Assembly: GCA_009823505.1 (NCBI GenBank)
Contig: VZQC01005680.1
Span: 6,488,616 to 6,552,615 of the forward strand
DNA from: Rhizomys pruinosus
Taxonomy: Eukaryota > Chordata > Mammalia > Rodentia > Spalacidae
Direction: 5' to 3'
DNA length: 64,000 nt
A program made the position numbers and the translations under genes. The notes below the pieces were generated by a model. It saw nothing but the letters and a program-made list of their open reading frames with translations. It searched no databases and was not told the DNA's origin. Shown one piece after another: positions 11,755 to 23,194 of this stretch (the first letter of the stretch is position 1; each line of letters starts with the position of its first letter).

Positions 11755-11838
11755 CCACAAACCTTGAAAGTTATAAGAGGTTAAAATACAAACATACATT
11801 TAGACAAACGCACACAGTTTTTAAGGTAGGGAAGAAAT

Positions 11839-11990
11839 CCTTTTTTTTTTTTTTTGTCTTCTTGAGACAGGGTCTCCCTATAGCCCCAGCTGTCCTGGAA
11901 CTCACTCTGTAGTCCAGGCTGGCTTTGAACTCACAAAGATCCACCTGCCTCTGCCTCCCAAATGCTAGGCGTGTGCCACCACACCCGGCT
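11839..11990 (-). mobile_element. B1 SINE
   Basis: Reverse B1 with T-run at left and a small deletion (gctaggcgtgtgcc). Target duplication ggaagaaatc at 11829-11838 and 11991-12000. Confidence 0.95.
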
Positions 11991-12000
11991 GGAAGAAATC

Positions 12001-13827
12001 ATTTTGTTGTTTGATACTTCATGAAAAATAGAAACAGGTTCTTAAAATTTTTTATTTAAATTGAACCAAATTTTTATTTTATGCTGTTAATGAGACTTTT
12101 TAGTGACGGTTACCAAGGAATAATTTATCAGAACCAGCACTTTTTGTCTGCGCTAAACTGGCCTGAAAATTCCCATAGAAATCCATCTGTCTCTGCCTCC
12201 AGAGTGCTGAAGTTAAAAGACTGTGCTATTTCAAGTAAATTATAAAAGGAAGTTCAAAGTATATTCAAACATGATTTAGGATAAGTTGTTACTAAGAACT
12301 GAGGAAGCCATGTGCTCAGTTCAACAGCTAGTGTGCACAACCAGGTGGTGTCACAGCACAAGCCATCTGTAATCAGGGAGCCTATGAATAAAAACAATTT
12401 TTTTCTTTCACTGACAAATTTTTGAAATGCATTAAGGTTAGTTTTTGAGTAAAGCATTGAAGGTGAACACATTTGGAAGACCAAAATGAATTTTAATGCC
12501 TCAATTAAATTGATCAATTAGTTAGTTAATTGTGCACATATTTTCACTTAAAAGATGTTTAGGGTACCCAGTATACAAGGAAAAATATTATGACTTAATC
12601 TGGCATGTCAAGATGGAATTTAAATTAACAGATTTTTATATACAAAATTTAAGAGAAAGCTTTAAAATGGCCATAGCTTAAAATCATTTCCAGACAAAAC
12701 AACACATAAAGACAATACAACCATGTGAACTTTTCCTTCATGCCTAACTTTTCAACATCAGTTGTGAGACTGAATCATCTCTCAGCAAAACATCTAACCA
12801 TGTGCTCACTAACAAGCTGGCCCACTGTCCATCTGCAAGTCTCATAGTCTACAAATACCACAAAAGGAAGGAGATACAAGATAACGAACCTTGGATGAGG
12901 TTAGGGAAAGCAATTGTGGTGTGGCTGCTGGCCACATACACAGGTGCAAGCGCTGATGATTCCCTTCAAGGCTACATCTGTGTGACTGATGGCCTCACAG
13001 AATCGGACCTGATTGCCCTCTATGAGGTCTCTCACTACCCAATTACTTCACAAGCTTGAGGATGCTGGCCTCAAAGCTTGATTTAGGACTGATGTCTGAT
13101 ATGCATATCTTCAGTCTCAATGACTAGCCAACACCCAAGTCTAATAGACTTACAATCATGCCAGCAAACAACACACACATGATGACAAAAGGATCAGGTT
13201 AGATAGAGTACTTACATATAGTTAACAAAGGAACCCACAAAAGTCAAGAGTGCAACACAGTCCCAGTCAGAAACTGGTTGAAAAAAAGATGAAAACCTTT
13301 TGGAATTAAGTAACTTTCAAAAGAATGTCTCTCCCAAAGGGAACTGCAGCTTCCTGGAGAAAAGCCCTAATTTTGCATTACAGATTTCTGTGCTCTGACC
13401 TGAGCTAAGCAGGAGAGCAAGCCTGGGGAGGGGGGATTTACATATGAAGAGGCAGGCTGGAGCTGAGCCAGCAAGTTGAGGATCCAGTTTTTCACTGCTG
13501 GGGGTGGAGGGGGGGGGAGGGATGGCTCTTCGTGAGGCATAAGTAAGAAAAGTGCTAATTTTTCACAAATTCCCACCCAAGATGCTAGCTTTGTGGGCAA
13601 ACTTGTGGCTGGGAGCTAGTGACCCCCCCCCCCGTTCCAACAGGTGAGGAAAGTGTTGACTTCATGGCTCCCACCTGGGCAGGAAGCTTCAGGCACCAGT
13701 CCAGGAATACGCCAATTGTCTCCATGTGTGCAAACCCACCCATGTATCCCCAGGTTGGCTTCCCATCCATTCAACCAAACAGGAGAGCCAGCCCCATGGC
13801 AGAGTAGAGATTAAGAAGGAGAGAAGG
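12001..13827 (-). other. Element A internal remainder, no coding content recognised
   Basis: 12,001-12,390 aligns with 63,630-63,990 of element B. The rest includes a G-run (13,498-13,520) and a C-run (13,621-13,633). The open frame 12,802-13,059 has no retroviral motif on either strand. Confidence 0.5.
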
Positions 13828-13990
13828 AGCCGAGTGTGGTGGCACATGCCTTTAATTCCAGCACTTGGGAGGCAGAGGCAGGAGGATCTCTATGAGTTCA
13901 AGGATAGCCTGGCCTACAGAGAGAGTTTGACGACAGCTGGGGGTACAGGGAGACCCTGTCTCAAAAAGACCAAAAAAGAAAAAAGGGGGG
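13828..13990 (+). mobile_element. B1 SINE
   Basis: B1 body gccgagtgtggtggcacatg to 'accctgtctcaaaaagacc' followed by an A/G tail. Confidence 0.93.
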
Positions 13991-14062
13991 GGAGAAAAAG
14001 ATGGATAGCAAAGAGGTAGGATTGTGGGGTTTGCAAACCAAACTTTCTAGGATTTGTTTTAG

Positions 14063-14080
14063 CTCTACATTGGGTGCCAT
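14063..14080 (-). other. Primer binding site, tRNA-Lys type (element A)
   Basis: On the minus strand it reads TGGCACCCAATGTAGAGC, matching the tRNA-Lys1,2 site TGGCGCCCAACGTGGGGC at 14 of 18 positions; all four differences are transitions. It lies one base inside the predicted LTR end. Confidence 0.7.
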
Positions 14081-14081
14081 T

Positions 14082-14365
14082 TGTAGTCTGTCCCAGTTAT
14101 TCCAATGGTGGGCCATGTAGAAAGCACATACAGGAAAGCACAGCACACAGATGCATGGTAAAGTATGGACCAAAATACAGAGAGTGCCTTTATTCAAAAT
14201 GGATGGGTTAATTAGGCAGTGTGACCTCACCTCCCAGGGCCCAATCCAAGACCTTTGTGTCATCATGTCCCAATCCGTGGGCATAGCCAAGGATGTCCCA
14301 TGGTTCTCACTTGTGCCTCTGGGAGGCACTGGTTGGAAATGCCAGCCCATGCATACCCAAACTCA
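14082..14365 (-). repeat. Element A 5' LTR
   Basis: Aligns with the element B LTR at 59,313-59,564: shared 'acagcacac.gatgcat' and 'aatacagagag' blocks, and aataaa on the minus strand at 14,191-14,196. The left boundary is set by the primer site; the right boundary is approximate. Confidence 0.65.
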
Positions 14366-14477
14366 GATTGTATTCACCTACATTGTTTCCTTATTCATTT
14401 TCAATCATATACATCTTCTGAACACAAAAAATATTTTTTTACTTTATTAGAACAATTTAGGAACTTCTGGTTTTAGA

Positions 14478-14657
14478 AGTTCATTCATTCATTTGTTCAT
14501 ATGTGCATGAGCACTTTGTCTACGTGCATGCAATGGCCATGGAGACCAGAAGAGAACACTGAGTGCCTGGAACTGGCACTATGGATGGTTGTTAGCAAAC
14601 ACGTGGTAGGAAGAACTCAGACAGTGTTCTTAACTGCTGAGCTATCTCTCCAGCACC
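14478..14657 (-). mobile_element. B2 SINE, old
   Basis: Reverse B2 ending 'gctgagctatctctccagcac', with diverged body. Confidence 0.85.
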
Positions 14658-14664
14658 CTTTTGT

Positions 14665-14800
14665 TTAGAGTGAGAGTTTTGTCAGGTATCTCTGCTTTGC
14701 CTGTTATTCTCTATGTAGGCTAAGATGGCCTTCAACTACAGGCAGTCCTCCTGGCTCAGCCTCCTGAGTTCTGGGATTATAAGAAGGGCCTACCAAGTAG
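14665..14800 (-). mobile_element. Old B1/B4-type SINE
   Basis: 'gtaggctaagatggccttcaactac' and 'ctcagcctcctgagttctgg' mark a diverged reverse B1-like body; the ends are not clear. Confidence 0.6.
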
Positions 14801-14984
14801 GATTAGAAATGCCTACCTGGAAAAGATTTTCACACTTTAATTGCTAAACCTTCTCCATGGACCTTACCTGCTTACTATCCCTCTCCTGCTGGGACTTGCT
14901 TAGGAGAAGACAACTCTGTATAAGGGAATATTTATTTTCCTAATCTCAAAATTATTGTGTTGGTCAGCTGTCTATTACTATGAA

Positions 14985-15030
14985 AGGCAGATGGAGAGAT
15001 GGCTCAGTAGTTAAGATCTCTTGCTACAAC
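14985..15030 (+). mobile_element. B2 SINE 5' fragment
   Basis: Only the tRNA-like head 'gatggagagatggctcagta' survives; the 3' body is missing. Confidence 0.6.
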
Positions 15031-15049
15031 AGTCATATGAATATTTTTC

Positions 15050-16200
15050 TTCCTCAGGCCAATATGGCTATAGTTAAGGCTGTTTTATAGTGCCAGACAT
15101 GTTTGGATGGGACTACAAGGCAGGCTTTCTCATGATCAAAAACATTCTGTGAGTAAGGCATCTGCTAACTCATTGAAATTGGTACCAGGGTTGTGGGGGA
15201 TTGTTGTGACAGACCTGATTATGTTGTTTTGGGGAGAATTGTGGAAGCATTTTAAACACTGGGCTGGGAAAGCCATTGAATGCTTTGAATTTATTGAGCT
15301 GTTGCTATGGAGCTTGGAAAGGTTCTGCTGAAAGATGTGTAGCTTGTGAAGCTTCAAAGGGAAGTGAAGATTATCAGGGAATTTTGTATGATATTGTGAA
15401 TTGACAATGTGTGGTTGCTGGTTGGCTGAGGCTGAAGAATTAGCTATCATTAAGAACAGAGCAGAACCACTGATGAGAAAATTTTATTTAACTGGGACAA
15501 TAGATACTGGTTATCTCGGGCTGGAAAATCAGCTGTGAGTGAAAAAGACACAAGCATCATTGTAGAAAAATCTTCTGGGAAGTATTTCCTGAGGGTCAGC
15601 ACACAGAAGCTATTGTCCAGAGGAGGCTGAGCTTCCATCTCAAGATGGAAGCAGGACTAGGTAATGTAAGAGTTTCTTGCATGGTTCTGGTGTTGAAGGC
15701 ATGAAATAGTCTTGGAGAAAACCTGAGGCTTTGCACTCTGAGAGGCCAGGAGAACCCATTCATGAAGGTACAGCCTCAGTTTAGTAGAGACTCCAGCATT
15801 TTGGAGATGCCAGGACCATGGAATGGCCACCAAGGACAGCAGCAAGTATGGAGTAGAACCAACTTGAGGCTATGAGACAAACTGTGTGTGCTGTGGTGGC
15901 AGAGCTAGAGAAGTGAAGCAGCTTGAGCCCTTGGAGCCCAGAAGGTCATGGATGAATTCAAGATACACAGCCTTGAGCCACTTTACTGGACTTTTTTTTT
16001 TGCTTAAGTATGCCTGATTCTTCACTTTTGAAATAAGAAAGTACTTAATTTTTTTGAATTTTATAGGAGTGCACAGTGAAAAGACTTTCAAGAGAGACTT
16101 TGAACATTTAAAGTATTTGAATTTTCATAGATTGTGGGATTTTTTTAAAGGTTTGTGCTGTTTTATGTTGTAATACTAATATTAACATGATATCTGGGGA
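15050..16200 (+). mobile_element. MaLR internal region without LTRs
   Basis: 'ttggtaccagggttgtgggg', 'gtgacagacctgattatg' and 'tgggctgggaaagccattga' match the MaLR internal type seen at 8,031-9,869, although considerably diverged. No LTR is recognised on either side. Open frames are short. Confidence 0.65.
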
Positions 16201-16734
16201 TAATAACCATAACAATGTCTGACACAACGAACTGTATGGGGGCAGTAGTGGCACTTTTATCTTGGGAGTCATCAACAGCTACTAATCAGACTTAAATCCC
16301 ACTCAATGGGAGAAAACTTTGTGTGGTACTGTAAACATAGCCAAATACACAGAGCTAGAGAAGCCATAAAGCTTAGAGAAAACCCCAAGTCTGACACAAC
16401 CCTAGGCAAATGCAATTTCTTACTTTGTATTAAATACAGAACATTATATTTACAGACAAGAATCCCAGTTAACATTCATCAAATAAGCTTCTTTTGCAAC
16501 AGACAGAGATTGTTACAGAGTTCCACAACTGGCCATACACAGACATTGTCTGTGAATTGCCCAAGCCTAAATGACACATCTTCAATGGAACCTCTATACC
16601 TCAGGCTCATGGAACAAGGGTAGAGAATACCAATGCATCTTTAAACTGACTATCAGAAAGTCAGTGTTCTATCTACTTTAAATTCTGTTTCAGTTTATAA
16701 TTAAAACTAGTAATTATTACAATACTACTTTTTT
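16201..16734. other. Unassigned DNA
   Basis: Nothing recognised. An open frame at 16,306-16,623 has no known domain. Confidence 0.5.
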
Positions 16735-18357
16735 ATAATACTTTTATTGATGTTTTATGTATTTCAGACATCAATTTTCAGTTCAATTTAGACATATTCC
16801 CCTTTCCCTTCTCCCCAGCCCATCCCAGATTATGCATTTTGCCATACATGTCCTGCATCTTTCCCTCAGTCTTTTTAAAGTTTTTCTCTGCAAAGGTTTA
16901 TTGTGTTGGGTAGAATTTAACTATCAGTCTGTTCTTTGACCCAGTCCTTATGTTGTTGTGGTTCATTCCCTATATATTGCTCCAAAATAGGCCTAAATAA
17001 ACGTCATATATGTACCAGAATTATGTTAACTCTGATATATGTTCATGAGTTCACATTTTTCCTTTAATTTTTTTTTTTTATTTATTTATTTTTGTATGTG
17101 TATGAATGTACTGTCTGCATGCAGGTTTGTGCACCCGTGTCGTGCAATGCCGCGGAGGTCAGAAGAGGGTCTCGGATTCCCCTGGAACTGGAGTTCTCCT
17201 GGAATTGGAGTTACAGACGGTTCTTAGCCGCCATGTGGGTGCTGGGGATCGAACCCGGGTCCTCTGCAAGAGCGTCGGTGCTCTTAACCGCTAGGCTATC
17301 TCTCCAGCCCCCTTTTCCTTTAATTTTATATTACTTTAAAATATGAATATATACCTTCTATCCATATACATTAACTACCATGTCTGAAAGTAAGTGGTAA
17401 GTTAATTCTAAGCCGGATTAAGGGATTAACATTATAATATCACAGTTGCTTTCAGATAGAAAGAACTATAACAAAACACTGCTCAGCTTGCCTTTCAATT
17501 GGGGGATTAGGTACTAGCATCCACAAATGAGGGAAACCATTCCCCATTTTGGGGGGACTGTGTTACTTCAGTTAGCATAATATCCTCTAGTTCCATCCAT
17601 TTACCTGCAAAATTCATGACGCCATCTTTCTTTTTTTTTTGACATCATCTTTCTTTACTGCTGCATAGAACTCCATTGTGTAGATGTACCACATTTTTGT
17701 TATTCACTCATCAGTTGAGGGGAATTTCAGTTGGTTCCAGCTCTTCACTATTGTGAAAAGAGCAGCAATAAACATAGATGTGCATGTATCTTTGTAGTGA
17801 GATGAGTCTTGTGGGTATATACCCAGGAGTGGTATGGCTGGGTCAGGTGGTAGGCTCATTTTGAGTCTTTTAAGGGTTCTCCACACTGCTTTCCATAGTG
17901 ATTGTATGAGTTTACATTCCCACCAGCAGTGGATGAGTGTTCCCCTTTCCCCACAACCTCTCTGGCATTTGGTGTATTTTCTTTTCTTGATCTTAGCCAG
18001 ACTTATCAGAGTGAGATGACATCTTAGAGTGGACTTAATTTTCATTTTCTTAATTATTAATGATGTTGAACACTTCTTAAGATGTTTCTCAGCCATTTTT
18101 ACTTCCTCACTGGTGAAGTCTCTGTTCAGCTCTTTACTCCATCTTTTGAGTGAGTCTTTTGTTTTCTTCTTTGTTTTTTGAATAGTTTATATATTCTGGA
18201 GGTTAATGCTCTGTCAGATGTATCAGCGGTGAAGGTTTCCTCCTATATGTGGGTTTTCTCTTCCCTGATTGTTTCTTTTTTTGCTGTACCCAAGCTTTTG
18301 AGTTTAATGAGGTCCCACTTGTCAATTGTTGACCTCATTTCCTGCACAGCTGCTGTC
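16735..18357 (-). mobile_element. L1, 5'-truncated, old (3'UTR and ORF2 C-terminus)
   Basis: Minus-strand L1. The 3'UTR with its purine tract (seen as ccccagcccatcccagatt) lies at about 16,790-17,000, a B2 interrupts at 17,072-17,312, and ORF2 C-terminal sequence runs 17,530-18,357. The longest open piece (18,096-17,704) contains the C-terminal cysteine motif CX3CX7HX4C (CQRGCGERGTLIHCWWEC). Several frame breaks; dead. Confidence 0.88.
17072..17312 (-). mobile_element. B2 SINE inside L1
   Basis: Near-consensus reverse B2. 15-bp target duplication ttttcctttaatttt at 17057-17071 and 17313-17327. Confidence 0.97.
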
Positions 18358-18364
18358 TGATTTA

Positions 18365-18525
18365 TCTGGGTGTAGTGCCTCACACCTTTAATCCCAGCAC
18401 TCCAGAGGCAGAAGGAGGTGGATCTTTGCGAGTTCAAGCCCAGCCTGGCCTACAGAGTGAGATCCAGGACAGCTGGAGCTACAGGGAGAGCCTATCTCAA
18501 AAAGACCAAAAAACAAACACAAAAT
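18365..18525 (+). mobile_element. B1 SINE
   Basis: B1 body 'cacacctttaatcccagcac' to 'cctatctcaaaaagacc' with A tail, directly next to the L1 5' end. Confidence 0.92.
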
Positions 18526-18913
18526 GTGAAGAAATGCCTATATTAATGTTTAGTAGGTCATTCCACAGAGGATGCATATTTGAAAATATGCTATATGTGA
18601 CAATACTACTTCTAAAAGCAGAGTTGGGCAGACTTGATGTTCTCAGAAAGCTCTGTGAGGACAACAGCTCTCAAAATGGTTTGCAGCAAGGAAAATTGGT
18701 TCCACTCTGACCACAGCACAAGGAAACAGGATTTATAGTTGAGAAGTAGGTGTAGTGGTGAAATGTCTGAGGAGAAGTGTCAGGGATAGGGAGTTCTGAT
18801 AACTCAGCTCTGGGATTCCTGCTGCAGACTGTCTAAACTTCAGGATGGTAGCATTTGAACAATGCAATGGACACTGAAAGTGATTATATGAAACTGTTAG
18901 AGGATTCTGCATA
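18526..18913. other. Unassigned DNA
   Basis: Nothing recognised. Confidence 0.5.
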
Positions 18914-19060
18914 AGCTGAGTGCTGGGCATAGGCCTTTAATCCCAGGATTTGGCAGGCAGATTTCTGTGAGTTCAAGGCCAGCTTGGTCTATGTAGTGAG
19001 TTCCAGGACAGCTGGAGCTACAGGGAGACCCTGTCTCAAAAAGTCCTCCTCCCCCAAAAA
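18914..19060 (+). mobile_element. B1 SINE
   Basis: B1 body 'gtgctgggcataggccttta' to 'ccctgtctcaaaaagtcc', moderately diverged with a small internal deletion. Confidence 0.9.
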
Positions 19061-19317
19061 AATGAATTCCTGGTTCCAACTGGAGAATTCAGGGTAAAGC
19101 AAGCCCAAGTTAAAATAGAGTTCAGGAGAACCTGACTAAAGACAGGACAAGGAAAGAATCTGTTATTTGTCAGAGAGATGAGATAAATAAGACTTCTGAA
19201 AATACAATACACAGAGCAAGCCATTTACCTGAGATTCCAGTATTCACCACAGCCTGTCTATTATGTAATTATTAGGGCATATTTCCTTAATTAATATGTG
19301 TGAAAAAGAGCCTTGAT
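19061..19317. other. Unassigned DNA
   Basis: Nothing recognised. Confidence 0.5.
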
Positions 19318-19530
19318 GGGGCTGGAGAGATGGCTCATCAGAAAGGACCCGGCTTATCTCTTACAGAGGACTCAGGATTGGTTCCCAGCACCCATGTTTG
19401 ATGGTTCACAACTGCCTGTAACTCCAGCTCTCAGGGAATCCAAACCTTTCTATCCTCTGTGAGCCAAACATGTACCCAATCCTCACACAGACACGCATAT
19501 ATAATTTAAAATAAATTAAATATTCTTTAA
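19318..19530 (+). mobile_element. B2 SINE, old
   Basis: Head 'gggctggagagatggctcat', diverged B box (attggttcccagcaccc), tail aaaataaatt. Confidence 0.88.
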
Positions 19531-20214
19531 AAAGAGTTTAAAATCATAGTGATGACTTATTTATTCAAACTGAACATAATATGATTAAGATATTCTAAAG
19601 CTTCCAAGGGTGGCTTAATTTTTAAAAATTATTATACTTAGGAGTCTTTTCTCTTCCAATCTATTTAATTAAGAACCACAAAAAGAATCTGACTGGGAAG
19701 ATTTACAGAAACAGTGTGATACACATCCAAAGGGCCCCAGAGATTTTCTATACTTTTGTAGAAATTCATTGTAGCAATTTGCTAAAAATGTAAGCACCAT
19801 AGCATTTTTTAGAAGAGCAACCATAAAAATCCCTCTTAAATGAAAAATTGAATTAACAGAGAAGAGTCTGGAATACCTCAATATATGGGAAAGGTTTCCC
19901 TCTCTGAATAAAATTCTGTTGATAAGTAACTGGATACACTGGCCTGAATAGAGAACTGGCCATGGGATACCAGCTTAGAATACAACCATGAAAAATCAAA
20001 CAGCTCAGAGCTTCGGCCACACATACTGGCACATAAACTCAAACGGACTTTATTTACATATTATCAACATTACTTAAAAGTAATTTATATGAAATGCTTT
20101 AAAGAAAACATTTTAGAGGACTTTTATGTGATTCAGGGTTTATTTCAAAACAGATTCTGTTTTGTTTGGGTTTGGGACCTTGTTTTGCTTTCTTTGGAGT
20201 TCATTTGATTTGGA
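19531..20214. other. Unassigned AT-rich DNA
   Basis: Nothing recognised. Confidence 0.5.
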
Positions 20215-20330
20215 GGGGGCAGGGACAGGACCATCCTTTCTACAGACCAGGGTGATCTGAAATTCACGATCTCTTTGACTCAGCCTCCAAGTGTTAAGAT
20301 CATTGCATGTGCCACTGCTTTCAACTAAAG
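20215..20330 (-). mobile_element. Very old B1-like SINE
   Basis: 'tacagaccagggtgatctga', 'ctcagcctccaagtgttaag' and 'gtgccactgc' give the reverse B1 layout at low identity. Confidence 0.55.
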
Positions 20331-22417
20331 TCCATTTGTTAAGTTTTCAGATTAATATATGATCTGAAAATTTAAACAGAATAGAAAATAAACAAGAACA
20401 GCAGATCATCAGTCTAGGAAACATGTTGAAACATATTAGGACTTTGGGTTTGTTATGAGTCTTCAATATAAGATGCCTGCTCATTGATACATAAAGAATT
20501 AAAACTAAATGATTGTGTAGGAAATACAATGAAAATGAAATATAAAATGGGCTTTTGGATTAAATATTTTCAGATTTTTAAAGACAGGTCACAGTGGCTA
20601 GTCAGTCATATATATTACCTAAATATTGTATTGTAAAGGTAGAGCTTTTTATATATAAATTCATGTGCAGTAACAACAGAGCAGATGATGAAACTGAGGC
20701 ATTAGTTTATTCTGTGAATTCTGGTGTTTTGTAATTTCAGCTTTTATAGTGGCAGAATTCATAAAACAAAGAGTTTGAATGAATAAATTTCCTTATGAAA
20801 TTCAGCAATAGGGGAACCAATGATGGTAAGTGATCTTTCTGAGTCAATAATAACAATCCACTGCTAGCACAGTGATACCTTCTCTTAGCCACACATACTC
20901 TTGATCTAAAATCTGAGTTACCTGATTGGGTGGTCAATGTTTAAACACTTGTTCTGTTTGCTTTTGAATCTCCCATACATTTCTACCCTTTGTCTGCTTT
21001 GGCCCAATACCCCCCCCACCTCAATTCTAAGACAAATAGAAAAGTCCTTACATAGTCTGAGAAGGCAGCTTTGCTTATTCCACTGCATGCAGAAATTGGA
21101 GCACAAAATAATGATAAAGACAGAGTTTAAAACATACTAGTACAATTTTTAATATGTAGCCAGACTGGATTTAAGAAAAGCCAAGTTTTTAAAAATTTCT
21201 ATGCATATTTATATTCCATTAACTCTTGAAATCTATTTCTCTTTTTAGACTTTTTGTAATTAAAAAGAAACCAAAACTCATCTTCAACTTGTATAGAATG
21301 CCATGCTTTGATTCTGAGTACGTACTTCAACTATGCAACTCATATAAGGTAAGTGTGTCAGCAGCATTTTGGGGATGTTCGTGTTGTTGATTTCCAAGAT
21401 GTTTGAGAATATAAAAAGAATTCAATTGTTTGTTATCTGGGCCTGAATTTGCCAACCTTCCCACACAGTAAGACAAATTATTACATAAACAGATGGATGT
21501 TGGATTTTGTCAAAATAAAGTGGGAGGCTCATTCTGGAGAGAGTGCTCCCTTAGAGAAGGGCAGCTGTGCAGACAGCAGGGAAGGATCCACATTAGTGTC
21601 ATGGCAGTCTTCTTGTCTAGCATCTACTCCTAAGGCACAAAGTGATTTAAACACTTCTCACCCCTGACCATAAGAACATGGGAAACTTAAGGATGAAAAT
21701 ATGTATTTTGTTGTACATTGAAATTAAGTCACCTTGTAAGTGCCCCAAAAGCTGATGGAAATGCTTGAGGACAGAAAAGATACCACAAAGCAACATTACC
21801 ATAGTCAACACTGTGACAGGAGGTAGACTCTTCTCATGAGACACATAAAGCACCAGTGAAAAGGGGTGGCCATATATGGTGCACTGGGCTGGAGAGCAGG
21901 CACTTGTAGTTATCCAAACCAGAACCTACTCAAGAAAAGTCAAGCTTCAGTGGAAGCAAGCTTCTTAAGTGGGTGAAAATCCAATCTGCAGGTGGAAGGA
22001 GAAACTAACTTAAAAATGCTCATGAGTTCATGAAACTTTGGTGATATTATTTAATTACAAATTCAACACAAATGTACACAGAAAGGAGACAATAAAGTTT
22101 TGAATTTAGAAGGTGTAGATGGAGACTACATAGTGTGCTAGAGTGATCATCAGTGCAGGAACAGGGCTCATCTATTCTTCATCCCTGATAAATCCATTTA
22201 TGTCCTCAATCTTTGGCTGAAATGTTATGTTTCCAATAAAGTTTTCTCAAACCATTCTATTTAAAGTTGCCATATTTCTACTTCCAAATATTCCATGTCC
22301 TGAAATTTTCTTCTATACACTTTATTTTCTGAGGCACAATAGCCACGTATTTTCATTTGCACTGGTTGTTGTCTAAGGAAGATAATGTGTGTCCAGTGCC
22401 TTGCATGAGTAGTGTAT
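20331..22417. other. Unassigned AT-rich intergenic DNA
   Basis: No repeat, RNA or coding feature recognised over about 2 kb. Confidence 0.5.
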
Positions 22418-22431
22418 AAAGACTGATTCTT

Positions 22432-22570
22432 TTTTTTTTTTTTGGTCTTTTCGAGACAGGGTCTCCCTGTAGCCCCAGCTGTCCTGGAACTCACATTGTA
22501 GACCAGGCTGGCCTTGAACTCACAAAGATCCGCCTGCCTCTGCCTCCCAAGTGCTAGGATTAAAGGCGTG
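22432..22570 (-). mobile_element. B1 SINE, 5'-truncated
   Basis: Reverse B1 lacking the usual first bases (ends ...aggattaaaggcgtg). Perfect 14-bp target duplication aaagactgattctt at 22418-22431 and 22571-22584. Confidence 0.96.
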
Positions 22571-22584
22571 AAAGACTGATTCTT

Positions 22585-23070
22585 AACCAAGCAGGTATCT
22601 AGTGTCTTGAGTAAGTAGTCTATAAGGTCTGTTTACTCCATAAGTGAATAAGCAAACATGCTCTGTTGGGGGAATATAGGAATTGAGTACCCTCACAGAT
22701 GGCTATTGGGCATGTAAATTATAAATGATTATAGCCTCTCAAATTGTAATTTAACAATTGTCATACAAAATACTATGTCATATCTGAATATGTGCATAAC
22801 AACAAATACAAATGATAGGAGAAATAAACTCTATCATAGATCATCTAGCTAAGGACTTCCATGGAAGTTGTCAAAAGGTTTAAGAAAGAGAAGGGAGAAC
22901 CCCTGGAGGGCACCCACCACTCACCACACACCCAGATATTCCTCTAGTGGATCAGGTCTTTACAATAATATCCCAGAGTGGGATTATTATATTATTATTA
23001 TATCACCCAGAGTGTATTACTGGGTGATATTTTTTACGATTCAAAAGAAAATTCGTAATAGCATCTCTAC
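22585..23070. other. Unassigned DNA with one strong hairpin
   Basis: Only the 11-bp inverted repeat at 23,000-23,030 stands out. Confidence 0.5.
23000..23030. repeat. Perfect 11-bp inverted repeat (hairpin)
   Basis: atatcacccag (23000-23010), 9-base loop, ctgggtgatat (23020-23030), followed by six T. Confidence 0.8.
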
Positions 23071-23082
23071 TATGAGCATTTA

Positions 23083-23194
23083 TTTTTGGTATTTTTGAAA
23101 CAAGGTCTCCCAAGCTGGCCTTGAACTCATAGAGATCCACCTGCCTCTGCCTCCTGAGTGCTGGGATTAAAGGCGTGTGCCACCATGCCTGGCT
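23083..23194 (-). mobile_element. B1 SINE with internal deletion
   Basis: Reverse B1 missing the segment between 'gtctccc' and 'aagctggcc'. Imperfect target copies atgagcattta and atgaacatttta flank it. Confidence 0.9.

Larger units (their letters stand above)
5006..14365 (-). mobile_element. ERV element A: degraded tRNA-Lys-primed, AT-rich provirus relic
   Basis: Minus-strand provirus. Its 5' LTR is at the right (about 14,082-14,365) with a Lys-type primer site beside it; the 3' LTR is lost at the left. The internal region is recognised because 5,006-6,110 and 11,160-12,390 match, in the same order, 59,940-60,800 and 61,690-64,000 (element B); shared words include tttatttaaattgaaccaaa and catgtgctcagtt. 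It is interrupted by the MaLR provirus 7,406-10,221 and by SINEs near 10.4-10.9, 11.5, 11.9 and 13.8 kb. No gag, pol or env frame survives that I can recognise, so it may be old or may descend from a non-coding family. Tracts such as 6,111-7,400, 10,227-10,433, 10,904-11,470 and 12,001-13,820 belong to it by position only. Confidence 0.65.

Noticed and set aside
12802..13059. 85-codon open frame inside element A
   Set aside because: No retroviral or host domain, the wrong strand for the element, and no partner frame in element B.
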